A stretch of 64,000 nt of DNA from contig CAVTZF010000020.1 of NCBI GenBank assembly GCA_963739095.1, positions 372,001 through 436,000 of the forward strand. The letters run 5' to 3'. The DNA comes from JACVRW01 sp963739095. Lineage in GTDB: Bacteria; Actinomycetota; Thermoleophilia; Solirubrobacterales; Thermoleophilaceae. The notes under the pieces were generated by a model that was given only the letters and a program-made list of their open reading frames with translations, was not told the DNA's origin and ran no database searches. The translations under genes and the position numbers were made by a program. This document shows positions 27,860 to 35,359 of this stretch, piece by piece; the first letter of the stretch is position 1, and each line of letters opens with the position of its first letter.

Positions 27860-27911
27860 AAGGGGTCAGGTCTTGCAATCGAGCATGCTCGAAAGCAAGA
27901 CCTGACCCCTT
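27860..27911. repeat. Perfect 17-bp inverted repeat (REP-like element or bidirectional terminator)
   Basis: The left arm AAGGGGTCAGGTCTTGC (27860-27876) is matched exactly by GCAAGACCTGACCCCTT (27895-27911). The 18-base loop contains a further 14-bp perfect palindrome (TCGAGCATGCTCGA, 27879-27892). It fits exactly between the stop codons of two convergent genes (27846 and 27916). No T-run follows. It may terminate transcription in both directions, but the arm sequence also looks like REP-type repeats mobilised by IS200-like RAYT transposases. Confidence 0.75.
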
Positions 27912-27915
27912 CGTC

Positions 27916-28848
27916 CTACTCGCTGAGCGCCTCTACGAGCTCCTTCTTGGACATCTTCGAGCGGCCCGGGATCTCCTCCTTCCGAGCACGCTTGAGGAGC
28001 TCGTCGCGGCTCAGCTCGGCGAGCTCGCCGTCGGCGCCGTTCTCGTCCTCGGGCTGAGCCCTGACGTCCCGCCCGGCGCGCGCGTTCTCGACCGCGCGCT
28101 GCAGCGCGTCCATCAGGTCCGGCACCGGCTCCGGCTCCGGCTCGGGCTTCGGGACCTCGATCTTGCGCCGCTTGCGCTTGCTCTCGATCACGTTCTCGAG
28201 GCGCTCGCGATAGCAGTCGGTGTAGTTCGCGGGGTCCCAGTCGGTCGAGAGCGCCTCGATCAGCGCCACGGCCTCGTCGACCTGCTTCTTCGCCGGCTTC
28301 TTCCCGCCCGTCGGGATCGGGTCGGTGGGCCGCACCTCGTCGTGGAAGCGCATCGTCGTCAGGAGCAGGGCGCCCTCGCGGGCGCGCACCGCCGTCAGGT
28401 ACTCCTTCGTGCGCATCACGAAGCGGCCGAGCGCCACGCGCTCTGTCCCCGCCATCACCTCGACCAGCAGGCGGTACGCACGCAGTGTGCCCTCGCTCTC
28501 GCCCGCGGGCACGAGGAGATAGGGGTGGTTGAAGTAGATCGGGTCGACGTCGGCGAGCTCGACGAACGCCTCGATGTCGATCGTCCGCGTCTTGCGCGGC
28601 TCCACCGAGGCGAGCTCCGCGTCGGTCACGATCACCTGCTTGCCGTTGGCGTCGTACGAGCTCGCGACCTCCTCCCAGATCACCTCGCGGTCCTCCTTCG
28701 AACAGAAACGGCGCTGTTCGATGCGGACCTTGTCCTTGGCGTGCAGCTCGTGGAAGTGGTAATCGAGGTCGCGAGCGGCGCTCACGAGCTGGACGGGCAC
28801 GTTGACCAGCCCGAAGCTGAGTGAGCCGCTCCACAGCGCGCGGGGCAT
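27916..28848 (-). CDS. ku: Ku protein, DNA end-binding (first paralogue, with C-terminal SAP-like helices)
   Basis: The 310-residue protein has the bacterial Ku core: WSGSLSFGLVNVPVQLVSA, FHELHAKDKVRIEQRRFC, VIVTDAELASVEPRKTRTIDIEAFV, DPIYFNHPYLL, RTKEYLTAVRAREGALLLTTM and YRERLENVIESKRK. Ku dimers ring broken DNA ends and recruit ligase D for end joining. The C-terminal extension has an acidic/proline linker (KPEPEPEPVPD), then LSRDELLKRARKEEIPGRSKMSKKEL, which looks like a SAP/LEM-like helix pair for DNA contact. It lies two bases downstream of a second ku gene. No ligD is in the window. Confidence 0.93.
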   Translation of the reverse strand: MPRALWSGSLSFGLVNVPVQLVSAARDLDYHFHELHAKDKVRIEQRRFCSKEDREVIWEEVASSYDANGKQVIVTDAELASVEPRKTRTIDIEAFVELADVDPIYFNHPYLLVPAGESEGTLRAYRLLVEVMAGTERVALGRFVMRTKEYLTAVRAREGALLLTTMRFHDEVRPTDPIPTGGKKPAKKQVDEAVALIEALSTDWDPANYTDCYRERLENVIESKRKRRKIEVPKPEPEPEPVPDLMDALQRAVENARAGRDVRAQPEDENGADGELAELSRDELLKRARKEEIPGRSKMSKKELVEALSE

Positions 28849-28850
28849 CG

Positions 28851-29618
28851 TCAGCGGCTCCCGAGGCTCGCCTCGAGCGCAGCGGCGAGGTCGTCGCCCT
28901 GCTCGGGCTCCTCCTGGGCGACGAGGTCGATCTCCTCGCCGCGCGCCTTGCGTTTGATCAGGTCGAGCACCGCCTCGCGGTAGCTGTCCTCCCAGGCCTC
29001 GGGGTCGAAGTCCTGCTCCAGCGAGTCCACGAGTTGCGTGGCCATCTCGACCTCCCTCGAGCCCGGCTTGGCGCGTCCGAGGTCGAGGTCGAGGTCGTCC
29101 GAGTCGACGACCTCGTCATGAAAGCGGAGGGTGTGGAGGGCGATCACATCGTCGAGCGCGCGCACGGCCACGAGGTACTCGCGGTCGTGGAAGGTGAAGC
29201 GCCCGATCCCGGCGCGGCCCGACGCCCGCAACGCCTCGTGGAGCAGCCGGTAGGCGTCCTCGGCGTCGCGCGAGCCGGCGTAGTAGGTCTTTTCGTAGAA
29301 GACCGGGTCGATGTCGGCGGCGTCCACGAACTCCTCGAGGTGCACGACCTTGCCGCGGTTGCCGGCCGCCGCCTTGATCTCGTCCTTCGAGAGCACCAGG
29401 TAGCTGCCCGGGGATACCTCGTAGCCCTTCACGGTCTCGTCGTAGTCGACCTGCTTGTTCTCCTTGGGGCAGAAGCGGCGGTGCTCGATCTTCGCGCCGT
29501 CGCTCACGTGCACCTGGTTGAAGCTGACCGTTTTCGATTCGGTCGCGGTGTACAGCTTGATCGGCACGTTCACGAGGCCGAAGGTGATCGTCCCGTTCCA
29601 GATCGAACGCGGTGCCAT
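28851..29618 (-). CDS. ku: Ku protein, DNA end-binding (second paralogue, short tail)
   Basis: The 255-residue Ku core has WNGTITFGLVNVPIKLYTATE, FNQVHVSDGAKIEHRRFCPKE, YLVLSKDEIKAAAGNRGKVV, DPVFYEKTYYA and YREAVLDLIKRKARGEEIDL. It lacks the long C-terminal SAP-like tail of its neighbour. The tandem pair is probably co-transcribed, this copy first. Two Ku proteins suggest either a heterodimer or separate roles, as seen in some actinobacteria and rhizobia that carry several ku genes. Confidence 0.93.
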   Translation of the reverse strand: MAPRSIWNGTITFGLVNVPIKLYTATESKTVSFNQVHVSDGAKIEHRRFCPKENKQVDYDETVKGYEVSPGSYLVLSKDEIKAAAGNRGKVVHLEEFVDAADIDPVFYEKTYYAGSRDAEDAYRLLHEALRASGRAGIGRFTFHDREYLVAVRALDDVIALHTLRFHDEVVDSDDLDLDLGRAKPGSREVEMATQLVDSLEQDFDPEAWEDSYREAVLDLIKRKARGEEIDLVAQEEPEQGDDLAAALEASLGSR

Positions 29619-29659
29619 GTGCTTGCGTTACCCGTCCGGAGCCGCCCGCAACCGGGCGC

Positions 29660-30406
29660 TCAGCTCGCGAAGTCGGGTGTCGCCGAGCGAACGCTCTCGG
29701 CGCGTCCCTTTGGCTCCTCCCACTTCTCCTGGCGCCCCAGCGCGGTCAGATCGAGCCAGTAGTACGAGCCGCCGAGCATCTCGGCCCCGCGGCCGAAGGT
29801 CGAGTAGCTGTGGAAGACCTCGTCACCGACGCGCAGGAAGCAGCTCGTGCCGGGCTGCTCGATCGGCTGCTCGGCGTCGAAGTAGTAGCCCGTGCCGGCC
29901 GCCTCGTGCTCCGCCTTCGTCTTGTAGTTGTACTCGGCGGGCGCCACCGTCTCGTCGACCGTGACCTTGAAGTCGTAGTTGAAGTCGCTGCCGTAGGACG
30001 AGTACCAGGCGAAGTCCCAGCCGCGCTTCTCCTGGTAGCGCTGGATCTTCTCGATCGGAGCGCGCGAGACGTACGCGAACGAGGTGTCGCGGACGCGCAG
30101 GTGCTCCAGCAGGCCGTCGTTCAGCTCGGCCGCTCCGGCCGAGCAGCTCGGGCAGCCGTCCTCCCATTCCGGGTTGAACATGAAGTGGCCGATGATCAGC
30201 TGGCTGCGGCCCTCGAACATGTCGGGCAGGGTGACCTCACCGTCCGGGCCCTGGAAGCGGTAGTCCTTCTCGATCTTCACCATCGGCAGGTTGCGCCGCT
30301 CGATGTTGAGCGCGTCGCGCTCGCGCGTCAGCGCCTTTTCCTTCTCGAGCAGCTCCTTGCGCGCCTCGAGCCACTCCTCTCGGGATGTGATTCTGGGCAG
30401 GCTCAT
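29660..30406 (-). CDS. DUF899 family protein (thioredoxin-like fold)
   Basis: The 248-residue protein has the family opening LPRITSREEWLEARKELLEKEKALTR, the strand KIEKDYRFQGPDGEVTLPDMFEGRSQLIIGHFMF, and a single CPSC motif (DGCPSCSAG) where thioredoxins have CxxC. The C-terminal part includes DVFHSYSTFGRGAEM, also typical. DUF899 proteins are thioredoxin-like and often found with SRPBCC or stress genes, but no reaction is established. It lies 41 bases upstream of the ku pair on the same strand. A truncated second DUF899 gene is at 40830-40946. Confidence 0.85.
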   Translation of the reverse strand: MSLPRITSREEWLEARKELLEKEKALTRERDALNIERRNLPMVKIEKDYRFQGPDGEVTLPDMFEGRSQLIIGHFMFNPEWEDGCPSCSAGAAELNDGLLEHLRVRDTSFAYVSRAPIEKIQRYQEKRGWDFAWYSSYGSDFNYDFKVTVDETVAPAEYNYKTKAEHEAAGTGYYFDAEQPIEQPGTSCFLRVGDEVFHSYSTFGRGAEMLGGSYYWLDLTALGRQEKWEEPKGRAESVRSATPDFAS

Positions 30407-30544
30407 TTCTCTCTCCTGTCTGGGTCTACTCGGTGTGACCGGATCCAGGGCCGATATTCATCGGCGGCCGCCGGATGCTCAGCAGGAGCGCGGCAGCGGA
30501 TCCTTGCGCGCGGTTCGCCCTGCGCACTTATGGTGCGAGCCTCG

Positions 30545-31024
30545 TCACCGCTTGAAGGGCGGCGCTTCGCCCCAGCCCCAATGTGGCACGGGCGCGTGCT
30601 GGACGGCCTCGGCTCCCGGCTGGGAGTTGTGCATCGCGAGCCGCGATCCCCACTCGGCGTACGCCATGAGCGCCGAGCGGAACTCGGGATCCCCCGGGAG
30701 GCCGGCGTCGTCGGCGGCGAGGCTGAGCAGCGAGACGAACCGAAACCGCTCCTCCGACGTGATCGCGAGCCCGCGGTGGTGGGCGAGCATGCCCGCGTAG
30801 CCACCGAGCTCGTCCGTGTAGCGCGCGGGACCGCGGAATACCTCCGACCACCAACTGGTGACGTGCGCACGGTGCTGCTCGGGCACGCCGTCAGGGAAGA
30901 AGCGCGGGCCGAGCAGATCGTCGCGCTCGACGCGGTCGTAGAAGCACTGCATCAGCCGCCTGATCGCCGGCTCTCCGCCAGCCCATTCGTACAGGCTCGG
31001 GGTGGGATTGTCGTGCGCGGTCAT
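30545..31024 (-). CDS. Group II truncated haemoglobin
   Basis: The 159-residue protein begins with the 2/2-globin pattern SLYEWAGGEPAIRRLMQCFYDRVERDDLLG and has FPDGVPEQHRAHVTSWWSEVFRGPARYTDEL. The proximal-His segment is in GGYAGMLAHHRGLAITSEER; the last helix contains WGWGEAPPF. Truncated globins bind O2 or NO and serve in NO detoxification or redox chemistry. It overlaps the start of its partner by four bases, downstream of an ABM-domain membrane protein, which points to a functional link with that gene. Confidence 0.85.
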   Translation of the reverse strand: MTAHDNPTPSLYEWAGGEPAIRRLMQCFYDRVERDDLLGPRFFPDGVPEQHRAHVTSWWSEVFRGPARYTDELGGYAGMLAHHRGLAITSEERFRFVSLLSLAADDAGLPGDPEFRSALMAYAEWGSRLAMHNSQPGAEAVQHAPVPHWGWGEAPPFKR

Positions 31025-31563
31025 GAGTGGAGGTCTTCCTTAGCGTCGTGCTCGGGATACAGCCATCGGTGCAGCAGCCGCGTCACGCGGGGCATCACCA
31101 CCCACGTCATCAGAGGGACCGTGAGCGCGGTGGTGATTCCCAGTCTCACTGCCAGCGGCAGGTCCTTGAGCAGGGGACCCGTGATGGCGACGATCGCAGT
31201 GATCAGCGGAAAGATCGTGATCCAGGTGAGTAGCGCCATCTTGTACGGAGGTGGCGGCGCGGCGCCGGCCTGGCCGGGCAGCGTGAACCATGTCTCGAGC
31301 CCTGTCACGAAGGTCCTGCGGATGGGGCCTGTGACGTGTGGCTCGGCGCGCTCGAGCCAGGCCGCATGGTCGGCGGAGTCCAGCCAGGCGTGCAGGTGCT
31401 CCTCGCTGTCGAACCGGTAGACGGTGCGGTACTCGCCGCCTGCGCTCGGCGGACGGAAGACCTCGACCCCGAGATGGCCCGGGAACCGGCGCGCCGCGGA
31501 GATGATGCCCTCGAGAAACTCCTCGTACGCGGCTTCGTGACCAGGTCTGATCCGCCGGGTCAC
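31021..31563 (-). CDS. ABM-domain (antibiotic biosynthesis monooxygenase-like) protein with two C-terminal membrane helices
   Basis: Residues 1-95 form an ABM/Dabb-like ferredoxin-fold domain (TRRIRPGHEAAYEEFLEGII, GHLGVEVFRPP, RTVYRFDSEEHLHAWLDSAD). Residues 105-165 form two membrane helices (MALLTWITIFPLITAIVAI and LAVRLGITTALTVPLMTWVV). The soluble domain may degrade haem or oxidise small molecules at the membrane. It is coupled by a four-base overlap to the truncated globin gene. The true start may be some codons upstream, because family members usually have a few residues before TRRI. Confidence 0.75.
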   Translation of the reverse strand: MTRRIRPGHEAAYEEFLEGIISAARRFPGHLGVEVFRPPSAGGEYRTVYRFDSEEHLHAWLDSADHAAWLERAEPHVTGPIRRTFVTGLETWFTLPGQAGAAPPPPYKMALLTWITIFPLITAIVAITGPLLKDLPLAVRLGITTALTVPLMTWVVMPRVTRLLHRWLYPEHDAKEDLHS

Positions 31564-31589
31564 AGTGGTGATGACGGGATCGCCGCCCG

Positions 31590-31982
31590 TCAGCCCGCCT
31601 CCGCGTACTTGAACTGCAACAGCCCGATCGAGTTTCCATGCGGGTCGACGAACCAGGAGGCGAGCGCAAAGCCGACGTCGGCGATGCCGTTGACGGTGGT
31701 GAGACCGGGCTCGTTGTACTCCTCGAGCTCGACACCGCGGGACCGTAGGTCGGCCACCTCCGCGGCGAGGTCGCTCACCCGCCAGGAGGCCTTGGTCTGC
31801 GGCTCGCTCGTGCCGGAGGAGCTGCGGGTGACGACGAGGCGGCTGTCGCCGCCGCAGCTGAAGGTCAGGAAGTCATCGCTCTGGATCAGGATCTCGAGCC
31901 CGACCCGGTCGCCGTAGAACTCTCGCGCGACGCCGAGGTCGGTCGCCAGGATCATCGGGTCGATCGGGTGATCGGCGAGCAT
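31590..31982 (-). CDS. VOC-fold glyoxalase-like protein
   Basis: The 130-residue protein has two beta-alpha-beta modules: MILATDLGVAREFYGDRVGLEILIQ and ADLRSRGVELEEYN ... FVDPHGNSIGLLQFK. The latter has the DPxGN motif and a C-terminal metal-site region. It may isomerise or detoxify a reactive carbonyl. It starts one base downstream of the DJ-1/PfpI-type gene, so the two are almost certainly co-expressed. Confidence 0.85.
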   Translation of the reverse strand: MLADHPIDPMILATDLGVAREFYGDRVGLEILIQSDDFLTFSCGGDSRLVVTRSSSGTSEPQTKASWRVSDLAAEVADLRSRGVELEEYNEPGLTTVNGIADVGFALASWFVDPHGNSIGLLQFKYAEAG

Positions 31983-31983
31983 C

Positions 31984-32769
31984 TCAGGCCCCGCGTGCCT
32001 CGATCATCAGTCGCGCGGCCGCCGCGCCCGAGTACTGCTGCTGGCCGGTGATCAGATTGCCGTCGCGTACGGCGTGCGGCTTGAAGCGCCCGCTCACGAT
32101 GAAGTTGGTGTTCTCGAGCTTCTTCGCCTCGTCCTCGATCCAGAACGGCTGCATTTTCGTGCCAACGAAGTCGTCCGCGTAGCGCTCTTCGGAGTTGGCG
32201 AACCCGGTCCAAGTCTTGCCTTCGACGAGCAGGTGCCCGTCCGCGAGCCGCGTCTTAAGCAAGACGCAGGTGGCGTGACAGATGACCGCTGTGACCTTCC
32301 CGGCCTCATGGAAGGACGCGACCAGCGCATGTACTCGCTCGTCGTTCCAAAACGTGTACATCGGCCCCTGGCCGCCGACGAGGAGGACTCCGTCGTAGTC
32401 GTCGATGCTGATGGCGGCGAGCGGCTTCGATTCCTCGACAAGCTTCATGTGCGCGGGCGAGTTGACGAAGCCGAGGCTGATCAGGTCCTCTGCCGAGTAT
32501 CCGGACTTGTCGCGCGGGTCGCTCCACGAGTCGGCCCGCAGCGGACCACCGTCAGGGCTTGCGATATCGACCTGATAGCCGTGCTCGGTGAACTCCAGAA
32601 AGGGATGGGCGAGCTCAGCCCACCAGAAGCCAATCGGCACGCCAGTCTGTTCTGACACAGCCGGGTTCGACGCGACGATTACGATCCGCTTCGGCCGCTC
32701 CGGGTTCAGGATGTCGACGCTCGCGGGCACTTCTCGGAAGCTACGCCCCGTGGTGCCCCGGACCAACAC
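31984..32769 (-). CDS. DJ-1/PfpI-family protein (Hsp31/glyoxalase III-like)
   Basis: The 261-residue class I glutamine-amidotransferase-like fold has the nucleophile Cys164 in AVICHATC and an acidic residue in the preceding strand region (DYDGVLLVGGQGPMYTF). The layout fits the Hsp31/HchA branch, known as glyoxalase III or protein deglycase. It would act on methylglyoxal or damaged proteins in the cytosol. The start at 32769 leaves about 20 extra residues before the first strand (PKRIVIVASNP), so a start nearer codon 18 is possible. It heads a run with VOC, ABM and globin genes, downstream of a LysR regulator. Confidence 0.85.
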   Translation of the reverse strand: MLVRGTTGRSFREVPASVDILNPERPKRIVIVASNPAVSEQTGVPIGFWWAELAHPFLEFTEHGYQVDIASPDGGPLRADSWSDPRDKSGYSAEDLISLGFVNSPAHMKLVEESKPLAAISIDDYDGVLLVGGQGPMYTFWNDERVHALVASFHEAGKVTAVICHATCVLLKTRLADGHLLVEGKTWTGFANSEERYADDFVGTKMQPFWIEDEAKKLENTNFIVSGRFKPHAVRDGNLITGQQQYSGAAAARLMIEARGA

Positions 32770-32879
32770 GAACCGCGTATCGGGCTAGACGGACCCGGTT
32801 GAAGTCCAGTGTCCAGGCGCCATGCGGCCACCGGGATCCATCCAAGTCACGCCATCGAGTTTCGGGAGGCCATTGCCAG

Positions 32880-33782
32880 TCAGCCGCGGTCGTGGCTCAG
32901 CGCGAAGGTCGAGCGGGCAACTGCGACAAATGCCGCCACCGCTGGCGACTCATCGTCGGCGCGCCAGACTACGCAGGTCTCGAGCGCGTCGGTCGGTTCG
33001 CTGATCGCGACAGCGACAGTCCCGTCGGGAAGCCCACGTGCGACGGTCTGTGGCGCTATAGCGGCAGCCGGGATCTCGGCCAAGACCCCAAGGTCCCATC
33101 CGGTATGAAAGGACTCGTTTCGCACTCGCGGCTCGAAGCCGGCGCCGCGGTAGACCGCCATGAACGCGTCGTGCAACCGTGGTGCGATCTCCCGCGGGAA
33201 CACCACGAACTCCTCATCGGACAGCGCCCACAGCGGGATCGCGTCCTCACCCGCGAGCCGATGCGCCGCCGGAAGGAGCGCGACCATGCGCTCTTTGCGT
33301 ATCGGGGCGAGCTCGAGCTCGGCAGCGATTTCGGGGCAGAGTGAAAGACCGATGTCGATGCCGCCGCTGGCGAACGCCGCGGGCATCCGTGCATTCCACA
33401 TCTCCTGAGCGAGGATCTCGACGTCGGGGTGGCCTGCCCTGAACGCTCGTCCCAGCGTCGGGAGCGTCTCGAAGCGCGTGCTCCACGAATAGGCGATCCG
33501 CAGATGTCCGAGCTCGCCCGCGGCCGCGCGTTTGGCGTCCTCGGCCGCGCGTTCGGCATCGGCGAGCGTCCGCCGCGCTCCTTGAAGGAAAGCGATACCG
33601 GCGTCGGTGAGCCTCACCTCCCGGGTCGTCCGGACGAAGAGAGCGACACCGAGGTCACGCTCGAGCTGTCGGATCGCGGCGCTCAGCGGGGGTTGGGCCA
33701 TGTGCATCCGTTCCGCGGCGCGGCTGAAATTCAGCTCCTCCGCCACGGCGATGAAGTACCGCAGGTGGCGCAGCTCCACCAT
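32880..33782 (-). CDS. LysR-family transcriptional regulator
   Basis: The 300-residue protein has an N-terminal winged helix (LRHLRYFIAVAEELNFSRAAERMHMAQPPLSAAIRQLERDLGVALF) and a periplasmic-binding-like effector domain from about residue 90. It is divergent from the MBL-fold hydrolase gene at 33878. The 95 bases between them hold an inverted repeat typical of LysR sites. It is also followed, after 110 bases, by the DJ-1/VOC gene run on its own strand, so it could control either or both. Confidence 0.92.
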   Translation of the reverse strand: MVELRHLRYFIAVAEELNFSRAAERMHMAQPPLSAAIRQLERDLGVALFVRTTREVRLTDAGIAFLQGARRTLADAERAAEDAKRAAAGELGHLRIAYSWSTRFETLPTLGRAFRAGHPDVEILAQEMWNARMPAAFASGGIDIGLSLCPEIAAELELAPIRKERMVALLPAAHRLAGEDAIPLWALSDEEFVVFPREIAPRLHDAFMAVYRGAGFEPRVRNESFHTGWDLGVLAEIPAAAIAPQTVARGLPDGTVAVAISEPTDALETCVVWRADDESPAVAAFVAVARSTFALSHDRG

Positions 33783-33814
33783 CCCAGGCTCAGCCTACGC
33801 CTCTCCATACGCGC

Positions 33815-33834
33815 TCGGTCTCGCGATAGACCGA
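33815..33834. promoter_or_regulatory. Candidate LysR binding site
   Basis: TCGGTCTCGCGATAGACCGA: perfect 7-bp arms (TCGGTCT/AGACCGA) separated by six bases, in the middle of the region between the divergent LysR and MBL-fold genes. Position and symmetry fit a LysR recognition site. The repeat has no role in either coding frame. Confidence 0.5.
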
Positions 33835-33877
33835 ATTCGTGTTGGCCCCGGGCAAGCCCGTTCCTAGCCTCGGCCGT

Positions 33878-34711
33878 ATGGCTCCGATCGTGCACACCTA
33901 CCGCTCCGGCGAGACCGGGCTGTTCGTCAACTCCTACCTGGTCGAGGGCGCCGACGGGGTGGTCGCGGTCGACGCGCCACTGCTGCTGTCAGACGGCCGC
34001 GCGTTTCGAGCGCGCCTCGACGCGCTCGGGAAGCCGCTGCTCAGCGTGCTGGTCACGCACCCGCACCCCGATCACTACAACACGATCACCGAGCTGCTCG
34101 CCAGCGATGAGGTGCCGGTAATCGCGCACCGCGACGTCGACCGCGAGATATGCGCCAGGGACGACGCCAAGCGTGCCCAGTGGGGGCCGATGTTCGGGGA
34201 CGAGTGGCCGGCCAGCGCGACGTTCCCGAACCGGACTGTGACGGACGAGGAGTCAGTCGAAATCGGCGACCTGCGTTTCACCGCCTGGGACTTCGGAGCC
34301 TGCGAAAGCGAGAGCGAAACCGTCTGGCTGCTGGACGGCGGCGACACAGCGTTCGTCGGCGACCTGGCCTTCAACGGCACGCACGCCTACCTGGCCGACG
34401 GGCACACCGACGCGTGGCTCGGCGCAATCGACAGGGCCGAGGAGGTACTCGCCGGCGTGGGCAAGCTCTACGTCGGCCACGGACCTCCTACCGTGCCCGC
34501 CGTGCTCGCCGACCAGCGCCGCTACCTCCTGATGGCGCGCGAGGCGATCGCACGGGTCGCCAGCGGCCGCGCACAGCTAACCGAGGAAGAGGCCAATCGC
34601 GTCGTGAGCCTGATGGAGCGCTACCTGCCAAGCGCTCCGCTCAGCTGGCTCGTCAGCGCCGGCGCTACGGCGGTCGCGGCCGAGCTCGCACATGAGACCG
34701 CGGCCGCATGA
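33878..34711 (+). CDS. MBL-fold metallo-hydrolase
   Basis: The 277-residue protein starts at ATG 33878 (MAPIVHTYRSGETGLFVNSY); the 13 upstream in-frame codons are not family-like. It has the metallo-beta-lactamase core: GVVAVDAPLL, the dinuclear metal motif THPHPDHYN (HxHxDH), an aspartate in VGDLAFNGTHAY and a histidine in YVGHGPPT. The family includes hydrolases of thioesters, lactones and phosphodiesters; the substrate is unknown. It is divergent from the LysR gene. Its stop overlaps a 14-codon fragment at 34708. Confidence 0.88.
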   Translation: MAPIVHTYRSGETGLFVNSYLVEGADGVVAVDAPLLLSDGRAFRARLDALGKPLLSVLVTHPHPDHYNTITELLASDEVPVIAHRDVDREICARDDAKRAQWGPMFGDEWPASATFPNRTVTDEESVEIGDLRFTAWDFGACESESETVWLLDGGDTAFVGDLAFNGTHAYLADGHTDAWLGAIDRAEEVLAGVGKLYVGHGPPTVPAVLADQRRYLLMAREAIARVASGRAQLTEEEANRVVSLMERYLPSAPLSWLVSAGATAVAAELAHETAAA

Positions 34712-34752
34712 TCGTCGAGTACATCCGCGTCACGCCCGCAGCCGCGAGTTAG
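34708..34752 (+). pseudogene. 5' remnant of an ABM-family gene
   Basis: An ATG overlapping the MBL stop (ATGA) opens MIVEYIRVTPAAAS and then hits TAG. MIVEYIR is the usual opening of small ABM monooxygenases. The rest of such a gene is not visible in any frame downstream, so this is probably a truncated remnant. With only 14 codons, chance cannot be excluded. Confidence 0.3.
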
Positions 34753-34813
34753 AGCGAGGGACGACCAATGCAGGTCTCGACGTTGGTGACGCCGATCAGC
34801 GACTGCGGACACA

Positions 34814-35359
34814 TCAGCCGCCGGGCAGGGAACCATCGCGATAGCGCGCGGGCCGGGGCTCAGGAAAGCGGGCATACGCCTCCGCCACGTCGTTGGTCTC
34901 GCGCTCGACGCCGGCTCCGTGCCGGAGCGCAGCCGCATCGACCGGGTAGCCGCCATAGTCCGCGCGAGCGGAGTTCTCGCGGGCGCCGACCGCGAGCACG
35001 ACGCACGGCCGCTCGCCGGCGCCGACGATGATGTGGTTCGTGCCCGCCGGGCAGTGCACGAGGTCCCACCGCGCGAGCGCTCGTTCGTTTCCCTCGACGA
35101 TCAGGAGGGCCTCGCCGTCGAGCACGAGGAAGTCCTCCTGGTCGGCTTCCCAGTGGTACATGCCGATCGGCTCACCCGCTTCGAGCACGTACAGGCTGAC
35201 GCCCAGTTGCGGGAACGCCCACTCGCCCTCGAAGCCGCAGCGCAGCCCCCGCCCCGGCCGCTCCAGCCAGCGCGCCTCGCGGGCGTTGATGACGAACCAG
35301 CCGTCGCCGCTGGGAACGAGCCCATGCTCCGTTTGCTCGAGGGGGGCCTCAGCGGCCAT
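34814..35359 (-). CDS. Cupin-domain protein
   Basis: The 181-residue single-cupin protein has motif 1 in MYHWEADQEDFLVLDGEALL and motif 2 around HCPAGTNHIIVGAG. The metal-binding residues (His and Glu in motif 1, His in motif 2) are present, so a metal-dependent small-molecule role or sugar/regulator binding is likely. It overlaps the end of the upstream histidine kinase gene by 11 bases and is probably the last gene of that operon. A specific reaction cannot be assigned. Confidence 0.85.
   Translation of the reverse strand: MAAEAPLEQTEHGLVPSGDGWFVINAREARWLERPGRGLRCGFEGEWAFPQLGVSLYVLEAGEPIGMYHWEADQEDFLVLDGEALLIVEGNERALARWDLVHCPAGTNHIIVGAGERPCVVLAVGARENSARADYGGYPVDAAALRHGAGVERETNDVAEAYARFPEPRPARYRDGSLPGG

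Noticed and set aside
27847..27915. Insertion-sequence end or attachment site
   Set aside because: No transposase, integrase or target duplication is nearby; described instead as an inverted repeat.
34768..35031. Plus-strand frame starting MQVSTLVTPISDCGH
   Set aside because: Only the first 15 or so residues look protein-like; the rest is arginine-rich and antisense to the cupin gene. Possibly a remnant, but not supportable.
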